In this document: one piece after another, positions 44,271 through 52,440 of the stretch | Numbering within the stretch: the stretch's first letter is position 1 | Layout: every line of letters begins with the position of its first letter | NCBI GenBank assembly: GCA_964633355.1 | Contig: CAZWGO010000003.1 | Span: 1-64,000 of the forward strand | Length of the DNA: 64,000 nucleotides | Origin: Micavibrio_B sp964633355 | Lineage (GTDB): Bacteria > Pseudomonadota > Alphaproteobacteria > Micavibrionales > Micavibrionaceae | Direction: 5' to 3' | Program-made: the position numbers and the translations under genes | The notes under the pieces: generated by a model | Databases searched by the model: none | The model's input: only the letters and a program-made list of their open reading frames with translations | Told to the model about the DNA's origin: nothing

Positions 44271-45029
44271 TTAAAGTGTAATTCCTGTTGAAGGTGGCAA
44301 ACTAAAAGGCAGACTGACAGGTAATCCCGTTGAGGTAGAGACGCTTATTTTTTGCTGTTTATCTAACTTGCCAGCCAAACATTCACCTCTTGGATAAAAA
44401 TTAACATAGTAGGGGCTTAAATTATAAGCATAAAAAACAAATTCTTCCTCGCCATGCCCCTTCAGAACAGGGATAGGGATATGATAGTCCCTTTCTTTGA
44501 TTATTCCATCTGTTTTAAATCCGCCACCCTCTAATTGTACAACATTCAAAAAAGCTACTTGCATAAGAAAATTTATATCAAAGAAAGTCTTGTCAGAATA
44601 ATTTTTGACAACAATTTTAACACCGTCGCTTACACCATTCCAAACCATCCTTTCGTTTGGTTTGCCAGACCTAATTGAAATCCCGATAGCTGATAGAGTT
44701 TCTTCGGGGTGATATTGGAAATCCAAAAAATTTATATATCCTGAGTCAGGCGTAACACTTGGCAAAGCATGGTTAACTCCAGAAACCACCAATATTCCAT
44801 CATGAATATTTCTGACTGAAAGATAGACCTCGTACCCTATTAAAATAAGTGCCAATATTATTATCCATGCGCAAATCACCCAACCTATCCAAAGAATAGG
44901 AACTGGAACCGTCAAATGTAGAGCAGAGCTTATTGTCACGATACCAGCCCACGCCATAACAATGACGGCACTTGCATATCTGACAATCGGATGATCTTGT
45001 ACGATCTTGCGCAAATAAGTGAGTAACAC
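44271..45029 (-). CDS. Hypothetical membrane protein, 252 aa
   Basis: I do not recognise this protein. Two hydrophobic segments (about 17-39 and 46-68) anchor it, and the remaining 180 residues look like a beta-rich soluble domain with aromatic and glycine residues (SPYYVNFYPRGEC). The start is a GTG; no strong ribosome binding site is seen. The gene is AT-richer than its neighbours by eye, lies next to the duplicated cassette, and could be an accessory or transferred gene. Confidence 0.55.
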   Translation of the reverse strand: MLLTYLRKIVQDHPIVRYASAVIVMAWAGIVTISSALHLTVPVPILWIGWVICAWIIILALILIGYEVYLSVRNIHDGILVVSGVNHALPSVTPDSGYINFLDFQYHPEETLSAIGISIRSGKPNERMVWNGVSDGVKIVVKNYSDKTFFDINFLMQVAFLNVVQLEGGGFKTDGIIKERDYHIPIPVLKGHGEEEFVFYAYNLSPYYVNFYPRGECLAGKLDKQQKISVSTSTGLPVSLPFSLPPSTGITL

Positions 45030-45143
45030 GCATTACTCATAACCGGATTCCCCAGACGAGTCCATGGTTCGCGCAGTAAAGTATAATGATAAGAATTTAT
45101 GATTATGATCTGATTTAGATTTTAAAGAAAAACTGGAAAAAAT

Positions 45144-45545
45144 TCACGCGTTATACTGTTTCAACATGTTAGCGATATCGCTCTCGGAAAATTCCTGAGA
45201 ACGGGCGATTTCTTCAATAATGACTTCGCGGACGAGATTGGCAAGATCGTCACCGGTTTCACACCATAAATCCAAAATCGGGCGGCGAAAAAGGAGAAGG
45301 ATATCATCGTCATTGGCAACTTTTTTCTCAACGCCGGGAGATAACTCCTTACCGGATTTATAAAGCGCCAAAAGTTCGTAAGGCGTTTCAAGCTCCATTT
45401 CGTTCTCAAGCGTCTCGTCAGGAAATTCTTCGACCTGAAGGCCGAGCTCTTCGCAAGCTTCGGCAAGCTCGTCGGGAAGTGAACCTAAAACCTGCATGGC
45501 GAGGACAGTGATGTCATCCGCCGTTGGAGCGGACGAATAATTCAT
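45144..45545 (-). CDS. Zincin-like protein (DUF1025/PF06262 type) lacking HExxH
   Basis: The 133-aa protein (ATG at 45545, with AGGAA upstream; the frame continues to 45584) matches the small metallopeptidase-like family in its layout: LPDELAEACEELGLQVEEFPDE, then TPYELLALYKSG, DDILLLFRRPILDLW, and the helix before SESDIANMLK. In active members this helix reads HE..HHFG; here it is VREVIIEEIARSQEFSESD, so both zinc histidines are gone. Catalytic metalloprotease activity is therefore unlikely. It is divergent from phhB. Confidence 0.7.
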   Translation of the reverse strand: MNYSSAPTADDITVLAMQVLGSLPDELAEACEELGLQVEEFPDETLENEMELETPYELLALYKSGKELSPGVEKKVANDDDILLLFRRPILDLWCETGDDLANLVREVIIEEIARSQEFSESDIANMLKQYNA

Positions 45546-45654
45546 TATAATTTCCTGTCTGGACATGGCTTTTGCCGTCATCACAAACTTGCCCTGTAGC
45601 TTTAAAGGTTTAGATTACGACTCACATCATAGGACAAAGAAAGAAACATTACCA

Positions 45655-45945
45655 ATGGTAGAACGTATTAGTACGCAAGAAATTCAACACCGTCTGGCCG
45701 AGCTGAAAGACTGGGCTTACAACAACGATCAGGGCCGCGACACTTTACAAAAATCATTTAAATTCAAAAACTTCGTCGAGGCTTTTGGCTTTATGAGCAA
45801 AGTCGCGCTTCTGGCCGAAAAGATGGACCATCACCCTGAATGGTCGAATGTTTATAATAAAGTCGAGATTATCTTAACTACGCATGATGCATCTGGGGTA
45901 TCGGAAAAGGATTTTCAGCTAGCAAAGCTAATCGACGTTCTCTGA
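45655..45945 (+). CDS. phhB: 4a-hydroxytetrahydrobiopterin dehydratase
   Basis: A pterin-4a-carbinolamine dehydratase (DCoH/PhhB) that recycles the pterin cofactor. The start at 45655 gives 96 aa, normal for the family; the open frame back to 45565 runs into the divergent gene. The catalytic histidine motif is EKMDHHPEWSNVYNKVEI, followed by TTHDASGVSEKDFQLAK. Phenylalanine hydroxylase is not in the window. Confidence 0.93.
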   Translation: MVERISTQEIQHRLAELKDWAYNNDQGRDTLQKSFKFKNFVEAFGFMSKVALLAEKMDHHPEWSNVYNKVEIILTTHDASGVSEKDFQLAKLIDVL

Positions 45946-45975
45946 TAGCACTTAATCCATTCTTCGCTTGCCTCT

Positions 45976-46857
45976 TCATATAGGCATCAATCTGGTCATC
46001 AATTCTTTTTCCCGTTGCGGGGTCATATTTCGAATTTCCTGAGGACTGAGACGGCCCAGCCACATTGATTTGAAAAGTTCGCGCGTAGATTTTTTCTGCA
46101 TCAGGGAGGATTCATGAATCTTATTATCCTCTATGTAGTTAATCCCTTTTAGTTCAAAATATGTCGGACCGGAAATAATCTTCCCGTTTATTATATCGAG
46201 ATAAGGCGTCGCCCGATTATCAAGACGGTCGAACAGTTTTTCTTTGTTATGCCTTAGAAGTTTTTTCAATTCAGCATCCGGATCGCAACCTCCGGCCAAA
46301 TGAATAATCATCGGAAGATCCGATAAAATAAAATTGTTGTTACCCCATCTATCCATCGCTCTTAATATCGATCTAGCATCCTGTGTCGCCAGCGATGTCA
46401 GATCTATTTCTATTGCCGTTTCCTGATCTTTTTTATCTTCCTTACGGTCATGGGTAAAAATGATGTTATAGCCATTATCCAGCGCGTAATTCCAAACCCT
46501 GTCGTCCTTTTGCTTATTAAGCCCGACATGATTGACGTGTGCGACTTTTCGAAAATGCTTTCGTAAAGATAAGACAACGAGAGGTGAAACATTTTCATCC
46601 ACCAGAACTTTGAAATCATGGAGGGCGCGGTTGCCTTGCGTATCAGGAAAATGATGTTTATTCCTTTCGGCTAATATCTCGCGCACTTTTTGAATATTTT
46701 CAGGAAGAATATCCGCCTGCATACGACGAATTTTGTCGGCACTATAGCCGTGCGCCATATAACGAAAGATCGAATGAAGGGAATGCGGTTGCCCTTCGCG
46801 ATATAAAGAATGTTGTACGACAACATCATCGCCAACGAATTGGCTACTCATCAACAT
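45976..46857 (-). CDS. PIN-like (DUF5615) protein with DUF433-like N-terminus
   Basis: From the ATG at 46857 (GGGAG seven bases upstream) the protein is 293 aa. Residues about 15-66 (REGQPHSLHSIFRYMAHGYSADKI) resemble the DUF433 helix-turn-helix-like antitoxin domain. Residues about 83-140 match DUF5615, a PIN-like nuclease fold: VLVDENVSPLVVLSLRKHF, KDDRVWNYALDNG and IIFTHDRK supply acidic residues D87, D118/D119 and D137. About 150 further residues have no match I know. In most genomes DUF433 and DUF5615 are separate neighbouring genes of a putative toxin-antitoxin pair. A single-chain version is unusual; the DUF433 assignment is weaker than the PIN one. Confidence 0.6.
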   Translation of the reverse strand: MLMSSQFVGDDVVVQHSLYREGQPHSLHSIFRYMAHGYSADKIRRMQADILPENIQKVREILAERNKHHFPDTQGNRALHDFKVLVDENVSPLVVLSLRKHFRKVAHVNHVGLNKQKDDRVWNYALDNGYNIIFTHDRKEDKKDQETAIEIDLTSLATQDARSILRAMDRWGNNNFILSDLPMIIHLAGGCDPDAELKKLLRHNKEKLFDRLDNRATPYLDIINGKIISGPTYFELKGINYIEDNKIHESSLMQKKSTRELFKSMWLGRLSPQEIRNMTPQREKELMTRLMPI

Positions 46858-46937
46858 GAAAAAACTCCCAGACAAAAGATCTATCGTCTTTTGCAGAGCA
46901 GCATATATGAGTCGTTTATTTTCGTATCAATGAAAAT

Positions 46938-47885
46938 TTAGATTTGCACAGATTGAGCTTGAGGCAATTCAGGCAATTTTGCCTCTATATCATCCAGATA
47001 TGGCAGGGACGGCATCGCGCCTTGTTTCATACAGCATAAAGTCGCCGCAACGGTGGCGCGGCGCATGGCTTCAGGCAATGGCAATCCTTCATGAATAGCG
47101 GCGGCGAAAGTGCCGCAATAGGCATCCCCTGCCCCGTTTACATCAACCACCAGAGACTGATCGACATTCAACGTCGGCACGCCCCAGGCCTGATTGTCTT
47201 TCGTCACCGCGACCGCCCCGCTTTTGCCGAGGGTGACAAGACAGGTTAATTGCCCTTCATTGGCGAGATTATGCGCGATCTTGATCGCGTTGCTGTCGAT
47301 GCTTAAGCCAAGCTTTTCCGCGATTTGTTTGACCTCGATACTATTGACGATCAAATAATCGAGATTACCGATGGCGCGTTTGGGAATGTCCAAGGCGGGA
47401 GCCATATTCAAAATTGTCGTACAGCCTCTTTGCTTGGCGCGTTCGAGAACGCTCAAGGTTTCTTCAACCGGCAATTCCATCTGCATCAAAAGCACGTTGC
47501 CGGGAACGAGTATTTCATCGGGAATTTGATCGGCGGCAGCCTCGACATTTGCGCCGGACAGGATAATGACTTGTTTCTGGCCCGTTGTAGTATCACGCGC
47601 GGTGAGCGCCGTGCCGGTCGGCAGATCGTCCGATTTTGCCACGCCGGAAACGATGACACCATCGCGCCTTAACGCTTCGGTAATCGAGCGCCCGTAATTA
47701 TCGTCGCCGACTTTGCCGACAACGGCGACTTTTGCGCCGGCGCGCGCCGCAGCCAAGGCCTGATTGCCGCCTTTGCCACCGGGGTTCAAATCGTAATCAC
47801 TGGATAAAATCGTCTCACCGGCCTGCGGCAGTTTTTCCAGCCGCACCGACATGTCCATATTCAAGGAACCGAAGACGATGATCAT
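46938..47885 (-). CDS. rbsK: Ribokinase
   Basis: A PfkB-family kinase phosphorylating ribose with ATP. The 315-aa protein starts IIVFGSLNMDMSVRLEKLPQ, has the sugar-binding GGKGGNQALAAARAG, and the catalytic NGAGDAYCGTF motif. Ribokinase is the best match; a related nucleoside or sugar kinase is possible. No ribose transport genes are near. It ends just before an inverted-repeat element (47895). Confidence 0.88.
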   Translation of the reverse strand: MIIVFGSLNMDMSVRLEKLPQAGETILSSDYDLNPGGKGGNQALAAARAGAKVAVVGKVGDDNYGRSITEALRRDGVIVSGVAKSDDLPTGTALTARDTTTGQKQVIILSGANVEAAADQIPDEILVPGNVLLMQMELPVEETLSVLERAKQRGCTTILNMAPALDIPKRAIGNLDYLIVNSIEVKQIAEKLGLSIDSNAIKIAHNLANEGQLTCLVTLGKSGAVAVTKDNQAWGVPTLNVDQSLVVDVNGAGDAYCGTFAAAIHEGLPLPEAMRRATVAATLCCMKQGAMPSLPYLDDIEAKLPELPQAQSVQI

Positions 47886-47894
47886 AGGCGTATA

Positions 47895-48343
47895 GTAGGC
47901 GGTATGAAGTAGGCGGTAAATAGTAAAATTAGGTAGTAACTAGGCTTGTTGTGATTGAGCCAGACTTGACAACATTTTAACCGTGGAAAGATATTTATGA
48001 TCTATTTCATTAAATTTATGTTGATCGATGTAATTTAATTCATAGGCAAATTCCAGCCAAACACGCATTTCTTGTGACGATCCCAAAGCCATTAATGTAA
48101 ATCGTCTGAATTCAGCTTTCGAATAATATTGCTTTGCCTGTCCCTCTGCAATATTCGCGCATATTCCCTTACTCGCACGCCTCATTTGATCGCCTAAAGC
48201 AAATTGTTCGATTTTAGGAAAAGACAAACTGAGCTTATGGACTTCTAAAGCAAGCTCGAAAGACAGCTTATATACTTTAAGATTTTTATAACCTGCTTCA
48301 ACTTCCACATTTCCCCCTTTACTGCCTACTGCTTACCGCCTAC
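47895..48343. mobile_element. Possible mobile unit: four-helix-bundle gene between inverted repeats
   Basis: A 26-base arm at 47895-47920 (two GTAGGCGGTA-like units) and its inverted partner at 48318-48343 match at 23 of 26 positions. They enclose exactly one gene, 47940-48308. The right arm ends directly at the stop codon of the TetR gene and the left arm starts ten bases before the ribokinase start. No transposase is encoded. Confidence 0.5.
47940..48308 (-). CDS. Four-helix-bundle protein (S23/23S intervening-sequence type)
   Basis: The 122-aa protein belongs to the four-helix-bundle family first found in intervening sequences of 23S rRNA genes: YKNLKVYKLSFELALEVHKL, the conserved LGDQMRRASKGICANIAEGQ, and a C-terminal helix. 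It is not in an rRNA gene here. Relatives form pentamers and associate with diverse elements, but a molecular function is not established. It is bounded by inverted repeats (see the unit at 47895-48343). Confidence 0.9.
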   Translation of the reverse strand: MEVEAGYKNLKVYKLSFELALEVHKLSLSFPKIEQFALGDQMRRASKGICANIAEGQAKQYYSKAEFRRFTLMALGSSQEMRVWLEFAYELNYIDQHKFNEIDHKYLSTVKMLSSLAQSQQA

Positions 48344-48943
48344 CTACAAGCCGAACCTTTCGGCTAAAGATTCAATCCGCTCAAGAGCCTTATCCAGAGA
48401 GGCCATAGTTTTTGATAGGTCGGCGCTTTCATCTTCAAGCCAGGTTTTTGTCACATAGGCGACGGCGGCGGTTAGGCCTGCGACGCGCATCGCGCCTTTC
48501 GGGCCATAGGCGTCTATCCCTGCGACTTCGAGCATTTTCGTCATCGAGCACCCAAGTTGTGGCAGCGCGGTAAAAAATTGTTTGGGGTCGGATTTCATGG
48601 AATTCAAAATGGATTTCAGCCCTTCCCTATCTTTATTGGCAAGGTCGAAACGCTCCATGATGATATCGAAGATCAAATCGCGTAGCGGGGTTTCCGGATG
48701 AATATCGGAAAAATTCTGCAGGACTTTCAAATCCAGCCTGCGTCCATAAGCGGTGACGATATCGTCCTTGCCGTCAAAGACTTCATAAAAGTCAGCCAGA
48801 TCTATTTCGGCTTCATTGGCGACATCGCGGATGGTGATAAAAGACCAGCTTTGAACCGCCGCCAGCTTTAACGCGGCATTGATAATCCTGTCTTTTACAG
48901 AAACTTGTGGTTTTTGTTTTTTTGGCGCGGGTTTTGGTGGCAT
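48344..48943 (-). CDS. TetR-family transcriptional regulator
   Basis: The N-terminal helix-turn-helix (IINAALKLAAVQSWSFITIRDVANEAEIDLADFYEVFDGKDDI) is typical of TetR repressors; the C-terminal ligand domain is not identifiable. From the ATG at 48943 the protein is 199 aa; a TTG-initiated extension to 48967 is less likely. It is divergent from the adenosine kinase gene at 49012 with 68 bases between, so it may regulate that gene or itself. Confidence 0.8.
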   Translation of the reverse strand: MPPKPAPKKQKPQVSVKDRIINAALKLAAVQSWSFITIRDVANEAEIDLADFYEVFDGKDDIVTAYGRRLDLKVLQNFSDIHPETPLRDLIFDIIMERFDLANKDREGLKSILNSMKSDPKQFFTALPQLGCSMTKMLEVAGIDAYGPKGAMRVAGLTAAVAYVTKTWLEDESADLSKTMASLDKALERIESLAERFGL

Positions 48944-49011
48944 GGGGTTTCCGTTAATGCTAATCAAGCTAAGTATTAAATCAATAAATTCAACACTACA
49001 AAGGCTTATTT

Positions 49012-50025
49012 ATGTCCACCCAACTCGGCCCCACATATGGTCTGTGCGCCATCGGAAATGCAATCGTCGATATTCTGGCTCCTGCGACACAGGAATTCAT
49101 TCAGTCCCAAAAGGAATTCGGCATGCAGCCGGGCGGCATGACCCTGATCGACGCCAAACGCGCCGAGGAACTCTACGGCCTGATGGGGCCGGCAACCGAA
49201 GCTTCCGGCGGTTCCGCCGGTAACACCATGGCCGCTTACGCCTCTTTCGGTGGCAAGGGTGCCTATATCGGCAAAGTAGCCGACGATCAGCTCGGCAAGG
49301 TATTCACCCATGACATTCGCGCCATTGGCGTTCATTTCGATACAGCCCCTTTGCTCAATAGCGCACCGACGGCGCAATGCCTGATCCTTGTCACGGACGA
49401 CGCCCAGCGCACGATGAATACGTTCCTTGGCGCTTCGGTCCAGTTTGCACCGGAAGATGTGAACGAAGAGATAATCGCCAATTCCGAGATTACCTATCTT
49501 GAAGGATATCTTTTCGACGCCGCGCCCGCCAAGGCAGCATTCTTTAAAGCCGCCGAAATCTGCGCAAAGAATAACCGCAAACTTGCGCTGACGTTATCAG
49601 ATTCGTTTTGCGTCAATCGCTATCGCGAAGATTTCAGAAAGCTGGTTGAAGATCATGTCAATATACTTTTTGCCAATGAAGACGAGATCAAAGCCCTTTA
49701 TGAAGTCTCCACTCTGGAAGAAGCGATTAACATGGTTCGCGGCAAATGCGAAATCGTTGCGATTACCTGCGGCGCTGCCGGATCGAAAATCGTCACGGAA
49801 AAAGAGATTATCAATATCGCTGCAGCAAAACCTGTTCGCATCGTCGACACGACAGGCGCTGGCGATGTCTATGCCGCCGGCTTCCTGTTCGGTTTAACAT
49901 CCGGAAAATCTTTGGAACAATGCGGCAATCTTGGCTCGCTCGCCGCCGCCGAGGTTATCGACCATTACGGTCCGCGTCCGGCTGTTTCCCTGAAAGACCT
50001 GATGCAAACCAAAATAGCGGCATGA
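49012..50025 (+). CDS. Adenosine kinase (PfkB family)
   Basis: The 337-aa protein begins GLCAIGNAIVDILAPATQEF and has GGSAGNTMAAYASFGGKGAYIGKV, with the catalytic DTTGAGDVYAAGFLFGL near the C-terminus. This sequence pattern fits the alphaproteobacterial adenosine kinase group rather than ribokinase, but it could phosphorylate another nucleoside. AAAGG lies eight bases before the ATG. Its stop overlaps the peptide-binding-protein start as ATGA. Confidence 0.88.
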   Translation: MSTQLGPTYGLCAIGNAIVDILAPATQEFIQSQKEFGMQPGGMTLIDAKRAEELYGLMGPATEASGGSAGNTMAAYASFGGKGAYIGKVADDQLGKVFTHDIRAIGVHFDTAPLLNSAPTAQCLILVTDDAQRTMNTFLGASVQFAPEDVNEEIIANSEITYLEGYLFDAAPAKAAFFKAAEICAKNNRKLALTLSDSFCVNRYREDFRKLVEDHVNILFANEDEIKALYEVSTLEEAINMVRGKCEIVAITCGAAGSKIVTEKEIINIAAAKPVRIVDTTGAGDVYAAGFLFGLTSGKSLEQCGNLGSLAAAEVIDHYGPRPAVSLKDLMQTKIAA

Positions 50026-51755
50026 GATTAATCCTTGTCGTCGCATTGCTGTTTTATTCCGGTGCGGCTTACGCAAACGGAATTGCCATGCACGGCGAGC
50101 CTGCTTTAAAGGAAGGCTTTAGCAGCCTTCCCTATGCGAAGGAAGACGCGCCCAAAGGCGGCGAGTTAAAACAATCCGCCCTTGGGTCTTTCGATACGCT
50201 CAATCCTTTCACGATCAAGGGTAAAGCCGCGCAAGGAATGAACTATGTCTATGATCGCTTGATGGCGAGAAGCTGGGACGAGCCGTTTACACTTTACCCC
50301 CTGATCGCCCAAAGCATAGACGTGCCGGACGACCGCTCCAGCATTACATTCTATTTAAATCCGGCGGCAAAATTCAGTGATGGATCGACCATCACAACGG
50401 ATGATGTTTTATTTTCTTATCAGACATTGAAAGAAAAAGGCCGCCCCAATATGCGCGCGGTTTACAAGCTGGTTGATACAGTTGAAAAAACCGATACATC
50501 GATAAAATTCATTTTAGGTCCGGTGCATGACCGTGAAACCGTAATGATCATCGCCATGATGCCGGTTTTGAGCAAAGCTTATTGGTCGCAAAGAACATTC
50601 GATACCACGACGCTGGATATTCCCGTCACCAGCGGGCCTTACAAAATCGCCAGCGTCGATCCGGGCCGCAAAATCGTTCTGGAGCGCAACAAGGATTATT
50701 GGGCGAAAGACTTACCGGTCAATAAAGGCCTGTATAATTTCGACCGCATCACGACCGATTATTTCAGAGACGACTCTGTTGCCCTGGAAGCTTTCAAAAA
50801 AGGCGATTTATCTTTACGCATCGAGCAAGACCCCGGGCGCTGGGCGAAATCATATTCTGCAAACGGCAAAATGAACCAGGAAAACCTGAAGCATGGCCGC
50901 GTCGAGCGCATGTGGGGAATGATATTCAATCTCCGCCGCGCGCCTTTCGACGATATCCGCGTGCGAAAAGCATTGTCGATGATGATCGATTACGACTGGA
51001 TCAATAAAAATATTTTCTATGGCGCGTATAAACCGACAGACAGTTTCTTCGTCAATTCCAATCTCGCCGCATCGGGAATGCCTGATGAAGCGGAATTGAA
51101 ATTACTCGCGCCGTATAAATCACAATTACCGATCGAGGTTTTTGGCCCATCATGGAAACCGGAAAACCTTTCCCGTGACAGTCAGCGCAAAGCGGACGCC
51201 TTGCTCAAAGAAGCCGGATGGATCATCAAGGACGGCAAGCGCGTCAATGCCAAGACCGGAAAAACGTTTACGTTTGAAATTCTTCTTGGCAGTGCCGATG
51301 ACGAGAAAATCGCGCTGGCTTTCAAACGCTCCCTCGCCCGCCTTGGCATCGACGTGAATATGAGGACGCTCGATGCGGCGGCATTCAACGACCGACTGCT
51401 CGGCTATGAATACGATATGACTCTTTATTTCTGGCAGAACACTTTATCGCCGGGGACCGAGCAAATGCTGTACTGGGGATGCGAAGCTGCGAAACAGCAA
51501 GGCCGCTTCAATTATTCAGGTTTTTGCCATCCGGCCAGCGACGCCATCGCCAAAAACATCCCCCAAGTCAAAACCCGCGAGGAATTGCTGGCGAACACCC
51601 GCGCGCTGGATAGAATCCTGACATGGGAACATATTGCCATTCCCTTATTCTACAGCGGCAAAGATATGGTGGCGTCATGGCCGTCCCTCGCCCATCCGGA
51701 AAAACCCGCGCTTTACGGCAATACAATGGAAAGCTGGTATAAAAAGCCTGAATAA
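50022..51755 (+). CDS. Periplasmic extracellular solute-binding protein, family 5 (YejA-like)
   Basis: A signal peptide (MRLILVVALLFYSGAAYA, 1-18) leads to a 577-aa protein of the oligopeptide-binding type: GELKQSALGSFDTLNPF, FSDGSTITTDDVLFSYQTL, TSGPYKIASVDPGRKI and RVRKALSMMIDYDWINKNIF. Such proteins deliver peptides to ABC permeases. No permease or ATPase gene follows here, so it is an orphan in this window. The start overlaps the adenosine kinase stop by four bases; the longer open frame back to 49746 overlaps that gene and is rejected. Confidence 0.9.
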   Translation: MRLILVVALLFYSGAAYANGIAMHGEPALKEGFSSLPYAKEDAPKGGELKQSALGSFDTLNPFTIKGKAAQGMNYVYDRLMARSWDEPFTLYPLIAQSIDVPDDRSSITFYLNPAAKFSDGSTITTDDVLFSYQTLKEKGRPNMRAVYKLVDTVEKTDTSIKFILGPVHDRETVMIIAMMPVLSKAYWSQRTFDTTTLDIPVTSGPYKIASVDPGRKIVLERNKDYWAKDLPVNKGLYNFDRITTDYFRDDSVALEAFKKGDLSLRIEQDPGRWAKSYSANGKMNQENLKHGRVERMWGMIFNLRRAPFDDIRVRKALSMMIDYDWINKNIFYGAYKPTDSFFVNSNLAASGMPDEAELKLLAPYKSQLPIEVFGPSWKPENLSRDSQRKADALLKEAGWIIKDGKRVNAKTGKTFTFEILLGSADDEKIALAFKRSLARLGIDVNMRTLDAAAFNDRLLGYEYDMTLYFWQNTLSPGTEQMLYWGCEAAKQQGRFNYSGFCHPASDAIAKNIPQVKTREELLANTRALDRILTWEHIAIPLFYSGKDMVASWPSLAHPEKPALYGNTMESWYKKPE

Positions 51756-51815
51756 ATCAGATTGAGAACCGGAAGTGATTCTGGTAAGTTACTGCAAATC
51801 TTAGAGGAATTCGTG

Positions 51816-52328
51816 ATGAAGAAATTAATGCTTGGCCTTTCCGTTCTTGCCTTATCAGGCTGCTACGGCATGGTTCAGGAAATCGAAATGAACGGTACTT
51901 ACTGGCAGCGCGTCGATACGACGGATGCGATTTACCAGCGCGGGCCGAAAGCCCAGCAGATGTTGTTCCAGGATCAGGCAAATTGTACGGCCACATTGAA
52001 CGAGATGCAGCGCCTGGGTGCGATCAGAAATTCCGTTCCGCCGGAAACTTTCGACAAAGCCTATTCCCATACCGACCCGAATTCCCCGCGTGGCCGCATG
52101 GCGGATTACGACACGCCGGATCGCAACGGTTATATCCGCGTCGAAAATCTTGAGTTTCATGACTTTGAAACCTGCATGATGTCCAAAGGATGGGAACGCA
52201 CAAAATATGTGAATCCTGAAACCCGCGAACGTTCCCGCAATGATTATCTGGATGCGATCGGTTACCAGCGTTTTCGTTCAACCACGAATGAAAAAGTTCA
52301 AAGCGATTACGATCATTTGAATCAGTAA
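51816..52328 (+). CDS. Putative lipoprotein, 170 aa
   Basis: The start at 51816 is supported by AGAGGAA and by the lipoprotein signal MKKLMLGLSVLALSGC (C16). The mature protein is polar and rich in aromatic residues, with cysteines around NCTATL and ETCMMSKGW, a pattern shared with small alphaproteobacterial outer-membrane lipoproteins of unknown function. A palindromic element follows at 52340. Confidence 0.7.
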   Translation: MKKLMLGLSVLALSGCYGMVQEIEMNGTYWQRVDTTDAIYQRGPKAQQMLFQDQANCTATLNEMQRLGAIRNSVPPETFDKAYSHTDPNSPRGRMADYDTPDRNGYIRVENLEFHDFETCMMSKGWERTKYVNPETRERSRNDYLDAIGYQRFRSTTNEKVQSDYDHLNQ

Positions 52329-52339
52329 AGAGCTGCAAG

Positions 52340-52440
52340 CCTTCTCCCTCCGGGAGAAGGTTGGATGAGGGGCGATACTGGCTTACAGTTGTTAGACTGG
52401 ACCATTGTCCCTCATTCTACCCTCTACCGGAGGGAGAGGG
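52340..52440. repeat. Palindromic element (CCTTCTCCC type)
   Basis: CCTTCTCCCTCCGGGAGAAGG at the left and CCCTCTACCGGAGGGAGAGGG at the right, with GATGAGGG and CCCTCATT inside, form a 101-base unit. The right end codes for the C-terminus of the convergent glycosyltransferase. Confidence 0.85.

Noticed and set aside
49746..50021. Long N-terminal extension of the peptide-binding protein
   Set aside because: It lies inside the adenosine kinase gene in another frame, and the signal peptide starts at 50022.
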